A stretch of DNA of 64,000 bases from Aquificota bacterium (GCA_030549905.1 JAUQQK010000008.1:1-64000), one strand, 5' to 3'; positions 9,179 to 19,718 are shown, counted from the stretch's first letter. Numbers and translations are program-made. The notes: a model not told the origin generated them from the sequence alone.

Positions 9179-9442
9179 TTATAACGTTGAGAAAGTCCTT
9201 TCAGCGGAAACCACGCTACCCAATAAGTCTATAAGGTCCGTCATCGTCCATATCAAGTACCGCCCGCCATAACCCAAGGCAGACTTGTATTTCTTCTCAC
9301 CCTTTTTACCCGCTCCACTCCTGCATTTTTCCAAAAGCTCTGTTGCCTTCTGTAATTTGAAGCTTTACCACTCTCCTCCGTTGCTTACCTTAAGCCCTGT
9401 AGAGTCAAGAACTATCGCAAGATATTGTTGCTTTTCGGACAT
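9179..9442 (-). pseudogene. decayed DDE transposase fragment
   Basis: Reading the minus strand from an ATG at 9442 gives 24 codons, a TGG, an in-frame TAA at 9365-9367, and then the same frame open to a TAA at 9179-9181. The first part contains AIVLDSTGLKVSNGGEW, which closely resembles the first catalytic Asp block of IS5/IS4-type transposases (DSTGLK-like). The rest (for example ALGYGGRYLIWTMTDLIDLL) does not align with a full catalytic domain in an obvious way, so large parts are lost. The fragment sits between 19-bp direct repeats. No terminal inverted repeats were recognised. The whole interval 9115-9511 holds no intact gene apart from this remnant and the repeats. Confidence 0.5.
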
Positions 9443-9446
9443 GGCA

Positions 9447-9465
9447 GTTAAGATTTGGTTAAAGA
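9447..9465. repeat. 19-bp direct repeat, right copy
   Basis: Identical to 9160-9178. It lies 46 bases upstream of the likely start of the CCA-type nucleotidyltransferase gene. A TTG inside it would extend that gene, but the ATG at 9512 has a better ribosome binding site. Confidence 0.8.
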
Positions 9466-9511
9466 CCCCTACGGGTGGCAACAGGCTTTGGTATATATTT
9501 TAAAAGAGGCT

Positions 9512-11044
9512 ATGGAAGAGGTGCTTTTTGAAAAGGGCATAAAGCATACAGCCCATGGGCTGAACTTTTACCTTTCTTACTTTGACGACATAGCAAGGCT
9601 TCTGCCAAGAGAGGCTTATTGTTTTGTGGTAGGTGGTTGGGTAAGGGACAGGCTTCTGGGCGAGCCTGTTGGCTATCATATTGATGTGGACCTTCTTACC
9701 ACCTGCGACCCCACAGAGGTGGCAAAAAAGCTGGCTCAAAGAATAGGAGGCTCTTACTTTGAATTTGAAAAGAAGGGGCTTTTTATAAAAAGGCCTACCA
9801 TTGCTACAGTGGTTTTAAGGCTCGGACCATATAAATACCGCTTTGACTTTGCCCAGCTGAAAGGAAGAAACATAGAGAGGGCTCTCGTGGAGGACCTGCT
9901 TTCAAGAGACTTTACTGCCAATGCTATGGCAATAAGCATTGACGATGTTTTAAGCATAGGTGCCAAACAGACCATAATCTACGACCCAGCCCACGGCGTA
10001 GAAGACTTAGAGCAGGGGTTTTTAAGACCCGTCTCTTTAGAAAACCTTGAAGAGGACCCTGTAAGAATATTGCGAGGCTTTCGCCTTGCGGTAGAAAAGG
10101 AGCTTAAGCTAACAGAGGACTTTTATGAGTTTGTGAGAAAAAAAGGACACCTTATAAAAAAGGCACCAGCGGAGAGGATTACCTTAGAACTCTTTAAGAT
10201 ACTACGCACCAACAAAAGCTATAAAGTTCTAAAAGACCTATACAGGCATGGACTTTTGCAGGTGCTTTTTCCAGACACAGCCCGATGGGAGGAGGTCAAA
10301 GACCAGGGAGAGCATCATATTTATCCTTTGGAAGAGCATGTCTTTAAGGTTTTGGAGTCGCTGGAAAGGGTGCTTGAGGAGAGGGAAAGATACCTTCATG
10401 CGGAGCTTTTGAAGGATTTGGGTAGAATGCAGGTGCATGGCGAGTTTTCTGACATAGAGCTTTTAAAACTTTCCGCCCTCTTTCATGACCTTGCCAAGCC
10501 GCATACCTTTGAAATAAGGGAGGGGAGAATTACCTTTTACAACCACGACAAGCTTGGCGCCAGGCTGGTAAGAGACTACGGCAGGCTCTACAGATGGGGG
10601 GAAGAAGCCACTCATTTTGTGGCGAGCATGGTGGAACAGCACCTTAGGGTCTTCTATTTGAGAGAATCCCTCTCAAAGGGTCAGCTTACAGACAGAGGAA
10701 GGACGAACTTCTGGAGGGATTGCGGGCATATAGCCACGCACCTTTTCCTTCATTCCATAGCGGATGCTTTCGGCAGTGGAGATACTGAAGAAGAAATTGC
10801 CATGCTTTTAAAAACTATAGAGGACCTCACCCACTATAAATTAGAAAAGCTTTCAAAAGTGCCTCAAAAGGCATTGCTTGATGGAAGGGAGATAATGGAG
10901 CTTCTTGACATAGGACAGGGTCCGCTCGTGGGCAGGATAAAGAAGGCTTTAGAAGAGGCGCAGTTAGAGGGCAGAGTGCAGACAAGGGAGGAGGCGGTGG
11001 AGTTTGTCAGAAGCTACTATAAAAGCCTTTCAGAAGGAGCATAG
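9512..11044 (+). CDS. cca: CCA-adding-type tRNA nucleotidyltransferase with HD domain
   Basis: About 510 residues from the ATG at 9512, preceded by AGAGG; a TTG at 9455 lies in the direct repeat and is less likely. The class II nucleotidyltransferase head has [15 protein letters not shown] with the metal-binding VDLL, then [14 protein letters not shown] and [15 protein letters not shown]. An HD domain follows at about 270-400 ([22 protein letters not shown]). The enzyme builds or repairs the tRNA 3' CCA end. In Aquifex, CC and A addition are split between two enzymes, so this one could be CC-adding, A-adding or complete; the sequence alone does not decide. The end overlaps the convergent coaX by 38 bases. 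Confidence 0.85.
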   Translation: MEEVLFEKGIKHTAHGLNFYLSYFDDIARLLPREAYCFVVGGWVRDRLLGEPVGYHIDVDLLTTCDPTEVAKKLAQRIGGSYFEFEKKGLFIKRPTIATVVLRLGPYKYRFDFAQLKGRNIERALVEDLLSRDFTANAMAISIDDVLSIGAKQTIIYDPAHGVEDLEQGFLRPVSLENLEEDPVRILRGFRLAVEKELKLTEDFYEFVRKKGHLIKKAPAERITLELFKILRTNKSYKVLKDLYRHGLLQVLFPDTARWEEVKDQGEHHIYPLEEHVFKVLESLERVLEERERYLHAELLKDLGRMQVHGEFSDIELLKLSALFHDLAKPHTFEIREGRITFYNHDKLGARLVRDYGRLYRWGEEATHFVASMVEQHLRVFYLRESLSKGQLTDRGRTNFWRDCGHIATHLFLHSIADAFGSGDTEEEIAMLLKTIEDLTHYKLEKLSKVPQKALLDGREIMELLDIGQGPLVGRIKKALEEAQLEGRVQTREEAVEFVRSYYKSLSEGA

Positions 11045-11690
11045 CCTTATGAAGAAGAAGGGGGTCATACACGCCAAGCTCCTCAAAAACCCAGCCATCA
11101 CCGCCTGTAAGCACCACTTTTAGCTCTCTTTTGTAGCTCTCTTGCCAGCTTTCAAGACATTGCAGGATAAAGGCTTTTGCCTGATTTAATACACCGCCAA
11201 GAAGGGCAGTCTTAGTATCCCTGCCTATATCTGGAAAGAGCCTTTCCAGTTCTAAGAGGGGAATCAACTCAGCCTTCTGAGACAGACACTCTAAGGAGAG
11301 CCTAAGCCCCGGCACTATAAAACCTCCCTGAAAGATACCTTCTACCGCCAGGTCCACCACAAGGGCTGTCCCGCAGGAAACTATCAGCACGTTTTCTGAA
11401 AAGAGCCTTATGGCACCGTAAAGGTTCAGAAGCCTGTCCACGCCAACCCTTTCCTTGCCTTCAAAGGCGGTTTCCATAGGCACATGAGCGCTTCTTATGA
11501 ACTCCGCTTTGGGATAGAGCTTTAAAACTCTGTCCTCTACGGAAGGCTTTACGGAGGACACGAGAACCAAGTCCGCAGGGACCTCTAAAAGCTCCTGATG
11601 GTGGTACTTTCCAAGATGTTTAAGCCTTCCCTCTTCATAAAGGCACAAGTCTATGGAGGTGTTGCCTATATCTACTGTCAGAACCTTCAT
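11007..11690 (-). CDS. coaX: type III pantothenate kinase
   Basis: 227 residues. The phosphate-binding start [16 protein letters not shown] (DxGNT), [11 protein letters not shown] (GxDR) and [12 protein letters not shown] (GT-x-x-x-D) are the three signature motifs of CoaX, the potassium-requiring type III kinase. It phosphorylates pantothenate with ATP as the first step of coenzyme A synthesis. Length is slightly below the usual 250-260 residues but all motifs are present. The start overlaps the thrB stop by 4 bases, so thrB and coaX are co-transcribed. The 3' end overlaps the convergent nucleotidyltransferase gene. Confidence 0.9.
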   Translation of the reverse strand: MKVLTVDIGNTSIDLCLYEEGRLKHLGKYHHQELLEVPADLVLVSSVKPSVEDRVLKLYPKAEFIRSAHVPMETAFEGKERVGVDRLLNLYGAIRLFSENVLIVSCGTALVVDLAVEGIFQGGFIVPGLRLSLECLSQKAELIPLLELERLFPDIGRDTKTALLGGVLNQAKAFILQCLESWQESYKRELKVVLTGGDGWVFEELGVYDPLLLHKAMLLLKGFYSSF

Positions 11691-12577
11691 TCTACGGAAA
11701 GCCCCTGCCTGCTTACCTCAAGAGCCTTCCAGCTCGCTCCTATACCATGCTCTTTGAAAGCCTGCACCATAGCCCTGCCAACCCTTTCTTCACCTTCAAG
11801 GCACAGGCTTGCCACCGTAGGACCTGCTCCGCTAAGAAAGACAGCCAAGGCACCTTCCTCGTAGGCACTTTTTAAAACCTGCCAGAAGCCTGGAATTAGC
11901 TCAGCTCTGTAGGGTTGATGTATCCTGTCCTTTACCGCCTCTCTAAGAAGGTCAAACCTCTTTGTAAGCAAAGCCCCTACCATAAGGGCAGACCTCTGGA
12001 GGTTAAAGACAGCATCCCTGAGAGGCACTTCTCTTTTTAGCACCTGCCTTGCCTTCTGAGTGGAAAGCTCAAACTCTGGCACGCAGACCACCACCTTAAG
12101 CTCGTGTGGAAAGTCCAGTGTAAGATACTTTATTCCTTCCTCTGAGCTGGCACATACTATGAAGCCCCCTAAAAGGGCTGGAACAAGATTGTCAGGATGC
12201 GGTTCAAACTCAAAGGCCAATTTCAGTATTTCTTCAGGATTTACCTCCAAAGAGTTAAGGGAAAGGCATGTCTGAATACCGCCCAGTATGGCTGTGGCCG
12301 AAGAGCCAAGACCTCTGGCGGTAGGAATGCGGTTGACCTGCCTGAGCCTTACGGGAATCTCTTTAACTCCAAAGAAACTGCATGCCCTTTTATACACCCT
12401 TATGAAGAGGTTTTTCTCGTCTCTTGGCAGGCTTTCTGAACCCTCTCCTTCCACAAGAATTTCATAGTGGTCTGAAGGCTCTATATAAAACTCGTTGTAA
12501 AGGTTCAGAGCAAGACCAAAGGCGTCAAAACCAGCTCCTAAGTTGCTGGTGCTTGCAGGCACGGATATTTTGAGCAT
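11687..12577 (-). CDS. thrB: homoserine kinase
   Basis: 297 residues from the ATG at 12577. GHMP-kinase motifs are KISVPASTSNLGAGFDAFGL, the ATP loop PTARGLGSSATAILGG and the C-terminal FLSGAGPTVASL. PASTSNLGxGFD is characteristic of ThrB. It phosphorylates homoserine for threonine synthesis. An ATG three codons upstream overlaps a TATAAT box at 12585-12590, which makes the inner ATG the better start. From it, the predicted transcript would begin at or within a base of the start codon, and no Shine-Dalgarno is present. The end overlaps coaX by 4 bases. Confidence 0.92.
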   Translation of the reverse strand: MLKISVPASTSNLGAGFDAFGLALNLYNEFYIEPSDHYEILVEGEGSESLPRDEKNLFIRVYKRACSFFGVKEIPVRLRQVNRIPTARGLGSSATAILGGIQTCLSLNSLEVNPEEILKLAFEFEPHPDNLVPALLGGFIVCASSEEGIKYLTLDFPHELKVVVCVPEFELSTQKARQVLKREVPLRDAVFNLQRSALMVGALLTKRFDLLREAVKDRIHQPYRAELIPGFWQVLKSAYEEGALAVFLSGAGPTVASLCLEGEERVGRAMVQAFKEHGIGASWKALEVSRQGLSVE

Positions 12578-12584
12578 ACGAAAC

Positions 12585-12590
12585 ATTATA
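12585..12590 (-). promoter_or_regulatory. -10 box of thrB-coaX, probably leaderless
   Basis: TATAAT on the minus strand, seven bases before the thrB ATG. A clear -35 box is not seen. A second TATAAT on the plus strand (12600-12605) could serve the divergent coiled-coil gene. Confidence 0.5.
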
Positions 12591-12626
12591 CTTTAGGCTT
12601 ATAATTCATAAGAAGGAGGTAGAGCC

Positions 12627-12908
12627 ATGGAAGAAAAGAGAGACTTGGCCCAAGAGCTGGAGAGAATAAGGCAGGAGCTGGAGGAGCTAAAGAAAAAACT
12701 GGGCAGTGCCGGAGAGGAAAAAAGCCTAAGGGAGCTTCCTTCAGAAGCGCTCACAAAGGTTTTAGATGTGAGCAAGGATATAGTCAAGACTGCTGCGGAA
12801 ATAGGTGAAAAAGCTCTCAAGGTAGTAAGATACTCGATAGAAGGTGCCGTGGAAGGAGCAAAGAAAGCCCTTCAGGAAGAAAAAACAGAGGTGGAACAAA
12901 AACAATAA
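12627..12908 (+). CDS. small coiled-coil protein of unknown function
   Basis: 93 residues with an excellent ribosome binding site (AAGGAGG) eight bases before the ATG. Residues 1-30 form a strong coiled coil (ELERIRQELEELKKKL); residues 45-80 form an amphipathic helix rich in Ala, Val and Lys (TAAEIGEKALKVVRYSIEGA). No membrane segment or known domain is seen. It stands alone between thrB and the convergent thiC. The composition resembles small stress-type helical proteins, but I assign no function. Confidence 0.7.
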   Translation: MEEKRDLAQELERIRQELEELKKKLGSAGEEKSLRELPSEALTKVLDVSKDIVKTAAEIGEKALKVVRYSIEGAVEGAKKALQEEKTEVEQKQ

Positions 12909-12920
12909 TTAAGTGTTAAT

Positions 12921-12935
12921 GGGGGCGGAGCCCCC
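12921..12935. terminator. G/C hairpin between convergent genes
   Basis: GGGGGCGGAGCCCCC forms a 6-bp stem with a 3-base loop between the ends of the small coiled-coil gene and thiC. Neither strand has a proper T-run after it, so termination efficiency is uncertain. Confidence 0.5.
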
Positions 12936-12943
12936 GCCGTAGT

Positions 12944-14395
<1,452 letters not shown>

Positions 14396-14423
14396 CTAAG
14401 GAATAACCCTTTGGGGGTCTGTC

Positions 14424-15263
14424 ATGAAGGACCGCATCAGTATAAGCGTGGTGTGGCACGACCACAGGAAGCCCCTTGTAATAGTTATTAAAAAAAGCCT
14501 TATTAAAAGACTTGCTCTTGTTTTTGCCTTTTTCTTTGCCTTCTGGGTTTCCTTACAGGTCTGGGGTCTATGGAATTACTGGGAAAAGACTAAAATAGCT
14601 AAGGAAAAGGAGGAAGTTCAAAAGTCTCTTAGCCTTTTTAATGAGGAGAGGAGCAGGCTTCAGACGGAAAAGGAAAGATTGTCCGCATACAAGCAAAAGG
14701 TAAAAGAGTTAGAGGGCAGGCTTCTTCAGGTGGAAGAATACTTAAGAAAAAGGGGGATAGCTTTAGGCTCAAGGGGGCTTGGAGGACGGGCAGGCTACAG
14801 ACCTGAAGAGGAGGAAGAATACTTATCCTTTATAGTAAACAGGAGCGAGGAGCTTATGCTAATACTTAAGAGCATACCCGCAGGCTACCCCCTTTATGGC
14901 ACCATAAATTCCACCTTCGGCTGGAGGAAAAACCCCTTTGGAAGAGGCTATGAGTTTCATACGGGCGTGGATATAGACGCTCCATACGGTGCGCCAGTCA
15001 GAGCCACTGCGGATGGTGTGGTGTCCCATGCGGGCAGGTTTGGAGATTATGGAAAGGCGGTGGTCATTGAACACGGGCATGGCTATTCCACCCTATACGG
15101 ACATCTTTCTCAGGTGCTTGTGAAGGAAGGTCAGAAGGTAAAGGCAGGAGATATAATAGGCAGAGTGGGTTCCACCGGCAGGTCTACGGGAGCTCATCTG
15201 CATTATGAGGTATTGTTTGGAGGCAAACCCGTGAACCCTATGGATTATCTGGTCTGGAGGTGA
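14424..15263 (+). CDS. membrane-anchored M23 peptidoglycan endopeptidase
   Basis: 279 residues: a short cytoplasmic start, a membrane segment at about 28-50, a coiled coil at about 52-112 and a C-terminal M23 (LytM-type) domain at about 155-275. Zinc ligands are visible in FHTGVDIDAPYG (HxxxD) and in GAHLHYEVL (HxH); YSTLYGHLSQ is also conserved. It should cut peptide cross-links in peptidoglycan from the periplasmic face. The bactofilin gene starts three bases after its stop. This neighbour pairing is well known and links curvature or local wall remodelling to a bactofilin scaffold. The catalytic residues are complete, so it is likely an active enzyme. Confidence 0.9.
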   Translation: MKDRISISVVWHDHRKPLVIVIKKSLIKRLALVFAFFFAFWVSLQVWGLWNYWEKTKIAKEKEEVQKSLSLFNEERSRLQTEKERLSAYKQKVKELEGRLLQVEEYLRKRGIALGSRGLGGRAGYRPEEEEEYLSFIVNRSEELMLILKSIPAGYPLYGTINSTFGWRKNPFGRGYEFHTGVDIDAPYGAPVRATADGVVSHAGRFGDYGKAVVIEHGHGYSTLYGHLSQVLVKEGQKVKAGDIIGRVGSTGRSTGAHLHYEVLFGGKPVNPMDYLVWR

Positions 15264-15266
15264 GCC

Positions 15267-15656
15267 ATGTTTGGAGGAAAAAAACAGGAAAAGGCTGTAA
15301 GCGTGGGTAGCTCTGAGGTGCAGACCCTTATAGGTGCAGGCTGTGAGTTTGAGGGGAATTTAAGGCTTGAAGGTGGAATGGTGAGGATTGACGGGGTTAT
15401 AAAGGGGGACATAACGGGCAATGCCTTTGTGGTGATAGGTAAGGAGGGAAAGGTTTTCGGAAACATAAAGGTGGAGCATTTAGCCCTGTATGGCGAGGTA
15501 AGGGGCAATGTGGAGGCAGGTGAGGTAGAATTGCATGAAGGTAGTATTCTGGAAGGCGATATGAATGTGAAGGCTCTTTTCGTAGAAAAGGGAGCCATAT
15601 TCAACGGTAAGTGTCTTATGGAAAGGGGGAGCAGGAGCTCCCCTGAGGAAGTTTAA
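15267..15656 (+). CDS. bactofilin
   Basis: 129 residues with a short polar start and a central bactofilin (DUF583) beta-helix at about 18-115, visible as repeated six-residue hydrophobic turns such as GNLRLEGGMVRIDGVIKGDI and GNAFVVIGKEGKVFGNI. Bactofilins self-assemble without nucleotide into cytoskeletal filaments, often membrane bound. The gene lies three bases after the M23 peptidase, so it probably positions that enzyme. The start ATG has GGAGG upstream. Its 3' end overlaps the convergent acs by 4 bases. Confidence 0.92.
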   Translation: MFGGKKQEKAVSVGSSEVQTLIGAGCEFEGNLRLEGGMVRIDGVIKGDITGNAFVVIGKEGKVFGNIKVEHLALYGEVRGNVEAGEVELHEGSILEGDMNVKALFVEKGAIFNGKCLMERGSRSSPEEV

Positions 15657-17545
15657 TCCTCTAAGGTGGAAACATCTCCTACAGGCAGACCCAGCTCTTG
15701 AGCCTTTAGGACCCTCCTCATTATCTTACCGCTTCTGGTCTTTGGAAGTTTCTCCACAAATTCTATCTCGTCCGGCACCGCTATAGCTCCCAGAATCTGC
15801 TTTACATGCTGTTTTATCTCTTCCTTAAGGTGGTCTGTGGGTTCTACGCCCTTCTTGAGAATAACAAAAGCCTTTATGGATTCGCCCTTTATCTCGTGAG
15901 GTTTGCCAATTACAGCCGCCTCCGCCACTGCAGGGTGGTCCACTATAGCACTTTCAACCTCCATAGTTCCTATCCTGTGTCCTGCCACATTGAGCACATC
16001 GTCCGCCCTTCCCAGTATCATTATGTAGCCTTCCTCATCGTAAGTAGCCAGGTCTCCCGCAAGGTAGTAGCCGGGTATGGTGTTCCAATACTTCTCATAA
16101 CGTTCTGGTTCACCCCAGCAGGTTCTAAGCATAGAGGGCCAGGGCGTTTTTATAACAAGGTTTCCAACTGTATTAGGTGGAAGAGGATTACCCTGACTAT
16201 CTACTACCGCCACTTCCACGCCAAAGTAAGGCTTTCCTGCCTTTCCGGGTTTGGCTGGATAAGAAGGTATGGTGGTTATCATGTGCATGCCCGTTTCCGT
16301 CTGCCACCACGTATCCACTATCACGCACTTTTCTCTTCCTATGTGCTTGTAATACCAGTGCCAGGCTTCAGGGTTTATGGGCTCACCCACAGAGCCAAGT
16401 ATCCTTAAAGAAGACATATCGTATTTGGCAGGCCACTGCTCTCCATACCTCATGAACATCCTTATGGCGGTGGGTGCTGTGTAGAAGACATTTACCCTAT
16501 ACTTTTCCACATAGCTCCACCACCTTCCGGGGTCTGGATAGTCCGGTGCTCCCTCCGTTATCACAGAAGTAGCTCCACAAGCAAGAGGTCCATACACGAT
16601 GTAGCTGTGCCCTGTAATCCAGCCTATGTCCGCAGTGCACCAGTATATGTCATCTTCGTGAAGGTCAAAGGTTATCTTTGTGGTAAAGTATGTGCCCACC
16701 ATGTAGCCACCGGTGGTATGAAGCACTCCTTTGGGTTTTCCTGTTGTGCCGGACGTATAGAGTATAAAGAGGGGGTCTTCCGCATCCATATGCACAGGCT
16801 CGCACTCGGGTGAGCTGTTTTTCACAAGTTCGTCAAAGCTTACAAAAAGACCCTCTGAGCCATTTAGCACATCTTTATCCCTGTCCCAGACTATCACCTT
16901 TTCTACAAAGCCAAGTCCATCAATAGCTCTTTGGGCTGTTGCGAAAAGGTCTATTTTTTTACCCCTTCTTTTCGTATAGCTGGCGGTTATTAAAACCTTT
17001 GCCTTTGCATCTTCAATCCTGAGCCTAAGAGCCCCTTCGCTAAAGCCTGCAAAAACCACGCTGTGTATAGCACCTATACGGGCGCAGGCAAGCATACAAG
17101 CTATGGCTTCTATGGTGTTGGGCATGTATATGGAAACCCTGTCTCCCTTCTTTACACCCAAAGACTTAAGACCGTTGGCTATGCGGTTGACAAGCTCTAA
17201 AAGCTCTCCATAGGTTATCTTCTTTTCCCTGTTGTCTTCATCCACAAAGATGTAAGCCACTTTATTGCGTTTGCCGTTTGCCACATGCCTGTCAAGGCAG
17301 TTATAAGTTATGTTGGTCCTTCCACCTAAAAACCACTTGGCATAGGGATAGTTCCACTCAAGCACCTTGTCCCACTTTTTAAACCAGTGAAGCTCTTCTG
17401 CCACCTTTGCCCAGAAGGCTTCCCTGTCTTTGATGGATTCCTGATAGAGGCTCTCATAGTCCTTTACCCAGGCCCTCTCCACTATAGGGACTGGTGGGTG
17501 GTACTTCTCTTCCACCTTAAGGTGAACTTCTTCCCTGACCTCCAT
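15653..17545 (-). CDS. acs: acetyl-CoA synthetase, AMP-forming
   Basis: 630 residues, full length. The adenylate-forming P-loop is LYTSGTTGKPKGVLHTTGGY; WWQTETGMHM and YYLAGDLATYDEEGYI are ANL-superfamily motifs. The C-terminal KTRSGKIMRRVL contains the catalytic lysine (about K607), which is the acetylation site controlled by CobB-type deacylases in other bacteria. It activates acetate to acetyl-CoA. AAGGAGG stands before the ATG. The gene is divergent from DUF485-actP, so acetate uptake and activation share a control region. A sirtuin gene is present at 28.9 kb. Confidence 0.97.
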   Translation of the reverse strand: MEVREEVHLKVEEKYHPPVPIVERAWVKDYESLYQESIKDREAFWAKVAEELHWFKKWDKVLEWNYPYAKWFLGGRTNITYNCLDRHVANGKRNKVAYIFVDEDNREKKITYGELLELVNRIANGLKSLGVKKGDRVSIYMPNTIEAIACMLACARIGAIHSVVFAGFSEGALRLRIEDAKAKVLITASYTKRRGKKIDLFATAQRAIDGLGFVEKVIVWDRDKDVLNGSEGLFVSFDELVKNSSPECEPVHMDAEDPLFILYTSGTTGKPKGVLHTTGGYMVGTYFTTKITFDLHEDDIYWCTADIGWITGHSYIVYGPLACGATSVITEGAPDYPDPGRWWSYVEKYRVNVFYTAPTAIRMFMRYGEQWPAKYDMSSLRILGSVGEPINPEAWHWYYKHIGREKCVIVDTWWQTETGMHMITTIPSYPAKPGKAGKPYFGVEVAVVDSQGNPLPPNTVGNLVIKTPWPSMLRTCWGEPERYEKYWNTIPGYYLAGDLATYDEEGYIMILGRADDVLNVAGHRIGTMEVESAIVDHPAVAEAAVIGKPHEIKGESIKAFVILKKGVEPTDHLKEEIKQHVKQILGAIAVPDEIEFVEKLPKTRSGKIMRRVLKAQELGLPVGDVSTLED

Positions 17546-17648
17546 GTTAAAACCTCCTTTAAGGTTGTTATAAAAAAGTATAACCCAATTCTATTGGTAG
17601 GAAAATTTGTTTAAAAATATATGATGTTTGTTATAGATTTTTGTTTTC

Positions 17649-17682
17649 TTGACAAAAAGATAAGACTTTTATCATGTAATTT
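17649..17682 (+). repeat. 34-bp direct repeat A in the acs-actP region
   Basis: Begins TTGACAAAAA and contains the inverted pair GATAA-GACTT-TTATC. It matches repeat B (17716-17749) at 30 of 34 positions by eye. Despite the TTGACA no -10 box lies at the right distance, so an operator is more likely than a promoter. Confidence 0.6.
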
Positions 17683-17715
17683 GGGAGTGGAGTGATTTGC
17701 TTTAAGGAGGTTGCT

Positions 17716-17749
17716 TTGACAAAAACATAAGATTTTTATCATATGATTT
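17716..17749 (+). repeat. 34-bp direct repeat B in the acs-actP region
   Basis: Begins TTGACAAAAA, core ATAAGATTTTTATCAT. It starts 67 bases after repeat A and about 85 bases before the actP -35 box, a position suited to an activator. Confidence 0.6.
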
Positions 17750-17800
17750 TGAAAAAGACCCGACTATCTGTGATAAATATATGCTTAAAATCTTATAATC

Positions 17801-17829
17801 TTGACAATATTCAAGGCTTTTTATAAAAT
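17801..17829 (+). promoter_or_regulatory. sigma-70-type promoter of DUF485-actP
   Basis: TTGACA (17801-17806), a 17-base spacer and TAAAAT (17824-17829). The predicted start is about 20 bases before the strong ribosome binding site AAAGGAGG. Confidence 0.7.
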
Positions 17830-17856
17830 AGACCAAAACCTTAAAGGAGGTGTTTC

Positions 17857-18147
17857 ATGAAGGAAATGCTCGAATCAAGAGAGTTTAAGGAGCTTGCGTC
17901 GAAGAGGAATAAGATTGTCGCTGTCTTAACCTTAATTCAACTAATCATGTATTTTGGCTTCATATTGGTCTTGGCTTTTAAAAAGGATATACTTAGTCAA
18001 AAGTTAAGCGAAGGTATAACAGTGGGTATTCCTGTAGGCATTGCGGTGATAGTTATATCCTGGCTTCTTACAGGAGTTTATGTATATTGGGCTAATACGT
18101 ACTACGACCGTGCGGTTGATGAAATTAAAAATAAGCTTAGGAGGTAA
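17857..18147 (+). CDS. DUF485 membrane protein (YjcH-like)
   Basis: 96 residues with two membrane segments at about 24-43 and 57-77, a pattern typical of DUF485 proteins. The family is almost always encoded just before ActP-type acetate permeases, as here (three bases before it), and is thought to be an accessory or small subunit of the transporter. AAAGGAGG precedes the ATG. The C-terminal motif VYWANTYYDRAVDEIKNKL matches the family. Confidence 0.85.
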   Translation: MKEMLESREFKELASKRNKIVAVLTLIQLIMYFGFILVLAFKKDILSQKLSEGITVGIPVGIAVIVISWLLTGVYVYWANTYYDRAVDEIKNKLRR

Positions 18148-18150
18148 GCC

Positions 18151-19692
18151 ATGCTACAAACAAGTCTTGGACAACCAAATCCAGTAGCTATAGTCTTTTT
18201 CTTCCTCTTCGTTGCCATAACCCTTGGGATAACTTACTGGGCTGCGAAGAGAACAAGGACAACAAGCGAGTTTTACGCAGCAGGAAGAAGTATATCTGGC
18301 TTCCAGAACGGGCTTGCAATAGCAGGAGACTACATGAGTGCTGCCTCGTTTCTTGGGATAGCCGGGCTTGTAGCCCTAAAAGGTTATGATGGACTCATAT
18401 ACTCCATAGGCTTTTTGGTGGGGTGGCCCATAGTTATGTTCCTGATTGCTGAACCTCTTAGAAACTTGGGTAAGTATACCTTTGCGGATGTGGTTGCCTA
18501 CAGACTATCTCAAAAACCCATAAGAGTATCAGCTTCTTTGGGCGCCTTATCTACTGTTATTCTTTACCTTATCGCCCAGATGGTAGGTTCTGGCAACCTT
18601 ATAAAGCTCCTTTTTGGAATACCTTATGAATGGTCTGTAGTTATAGTAGGTGCTATCATGATAGCTTACGTGCTCTTTGGTGGTATGCTGGCTACCACAT
18701 GGGTGCAAATCATAAAAGCGGTATTGCTGTTGGGTGGTGCTACTATCCTTGCCCTTCTTACTCTTTCTTATTTTGGTTTTAATCCTGTATCGCTTTTTTC
18801 AAACGTAGCACAAAAGTATGGAGATAAAATGCTCATGCCTGGCGGACTTGTGGCCAATCCTTGGGATGCAGTATCCCTGGGTCTTGCCCTGATGTTTGGA
18901 ACCGCAGGACTGCCTCATATACTCATGAGGTTCTATACTGTTCCAGATGCAAAAGAGGCAAGGAAGTCTGTATTTTATGCAACAGGCTTTATAGGATACT
19001 TTTATATACTAACCTTCATAATAGGGTTTGGAGCTGCTGCGCTGGCAGGGCAGGAAATTATATCCAAGATAGATAAGGGGGGGAATATGGCAGCTCCCTT
19101 GCTTGCGGAGGCTGTTGGTGGTACCGTATTCTTAGGATTTATTGCAGCGGTTGCTTTTGCAACCATACTTGCGGTAGTTGCAGGTCTTACCTTAGCTGGT
19201 GCTTCTACCCTTTCTCATGACATATATGCAAACGTGGTTAGAGGCGGGCATTCTTCAGAAGAAGAAGAAGTAAAAGTTGCTAAATTAGCCACCTTAATAC
19301 TCGGTGTGCTTGCTATCGTGCTTGGCATTCTCTTTAAGGGACAAAATGTAGCCTTCATGGTGGGTCTTGCCTTCGCAATAGCAGCAAGTGCTAACTTTCC
19401 ACCTTTGGTTATGTCCATTTTCTGGAAAAAATTCACTACAGCGGGGGCGGTAGCAAGCATACTTACCGGCACCTTCTTAGCGGTAGTCCTTATCATTCTT
19501 AGCCCAACAGTGTGGGTAGACTTGTTTAAAAATAAAACCGCCATATTCCCCCTAAAGAACCCTGCATTGATTTCCATGACTGCCTCCTTCTTAGTAGGCA
19601 TCCTGGTTTCACTGCTAACGAAGGAAGAGAGCGCAGAGAAAAAGTATGAAGAGGAAAAGATTAGAACCTACTTGGGAGTAGGTGCGGAATAA
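18151..19692 (+). CDS. actP: acetate permease, sodium:solute symporter family
   Basis: 513 residues and about 13 hydrophobic segments. SSS-family motifs include [20 protein letters not shown] and [38 protein letters not shown] and [15 protein letters not shown] are characteristic of ActP. It should import acetate or other short carboxylates across the inner membrane with a cation. Together with acs it makes an acetate-scavenging unit. An intrinsic terminator follows at 19699-19718, yet the next gene starts soon after on the same strand. Confidence 0.93.
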   Translation: MLQTSLGQPNPVAIVFFFLFVAITLGITYWAAKRTRTTSEFYAAGRSISGFQNGLAIAGDYMSAASFLGIAGLVALKGYDGLIYSIGFLVGWPIVMFLIAEPLRNLGKYTFADVVAYRLSQKPIRVSASLGALSTVILYLIAQMVGSGNLIKLLFGIPYEWSVVIVGAIMIAYVLFGGMLATTWVQIIKAVLLLGGATILALLTLSYFGFNPVSLFSNVAQKYGDKMLMPGGLVANPWDAVSLGLALMFGTAGLPHILMRFYTVPDAKEARKSVFYATGFIGYFYILTFIIGFGAAALAGQEIISKIDKGGNMAAPLLAEAVGGTVFLGFIAAVAFATILAVVAGLTLAGASTLSHDIYANVVRGGHSSEEEEVKVAKLATLILGVLAIVLGILFKGQNVAFMVGLAFAIAASANFPPLVMSIFWKKFTTAGAVASILTGTFLAVVLIILSPTVWVDLFKNKTAIFPLKNPALISMTASFLVGILVSLLTKEESAEKKYEEEKIRTYLGVGAE

Positions 19693-19698
19693 GAAGGT

Positions 19699-19718
19699 CC
19701 CCCTCACGGGGGGTTTTT
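19699..19718 (+). terminator. intrinsic terminator after actP
   Basis: CCCCC-TCAC-GGGGG followed by TTTTT: a 5-bp stem with a 4-base loop directly after the actP stop. Confidence 0.85.

Larger units (their letters stand above)
17546..17856. promoter_or_regulatory. shared acs / actP control region
   Basis: A 311-base AT-rich gap between divergent acs and DUF485-actP. It holds two 34-bp direct repeats, an inverted pair ATAAGATTTT / AAAATCTTAT (about 17728-17737 and 17787-17796) and a good promoter facing actP. No small gene was recognised. Confidence 0.7.

Noticed and set aside
9179-9446. Intact insertion sequence
   Set aside because: Only one catalytic block is recognisable, there is an internal stop, and no terminal inverted repeats were seen.
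9285-9503. Plus-strand protein of about 70 residues
   Set aside because: It lies opposite the transposase remnant and has no ribosome binding site or familiar motif.
17649-17749. Treating the two TTGACA-bearing repeats as promoters
   Set aside because: No -10 hexamer occurs 16-18 bases after either TTGACA; the promoter at 17801-17829 fits much better.
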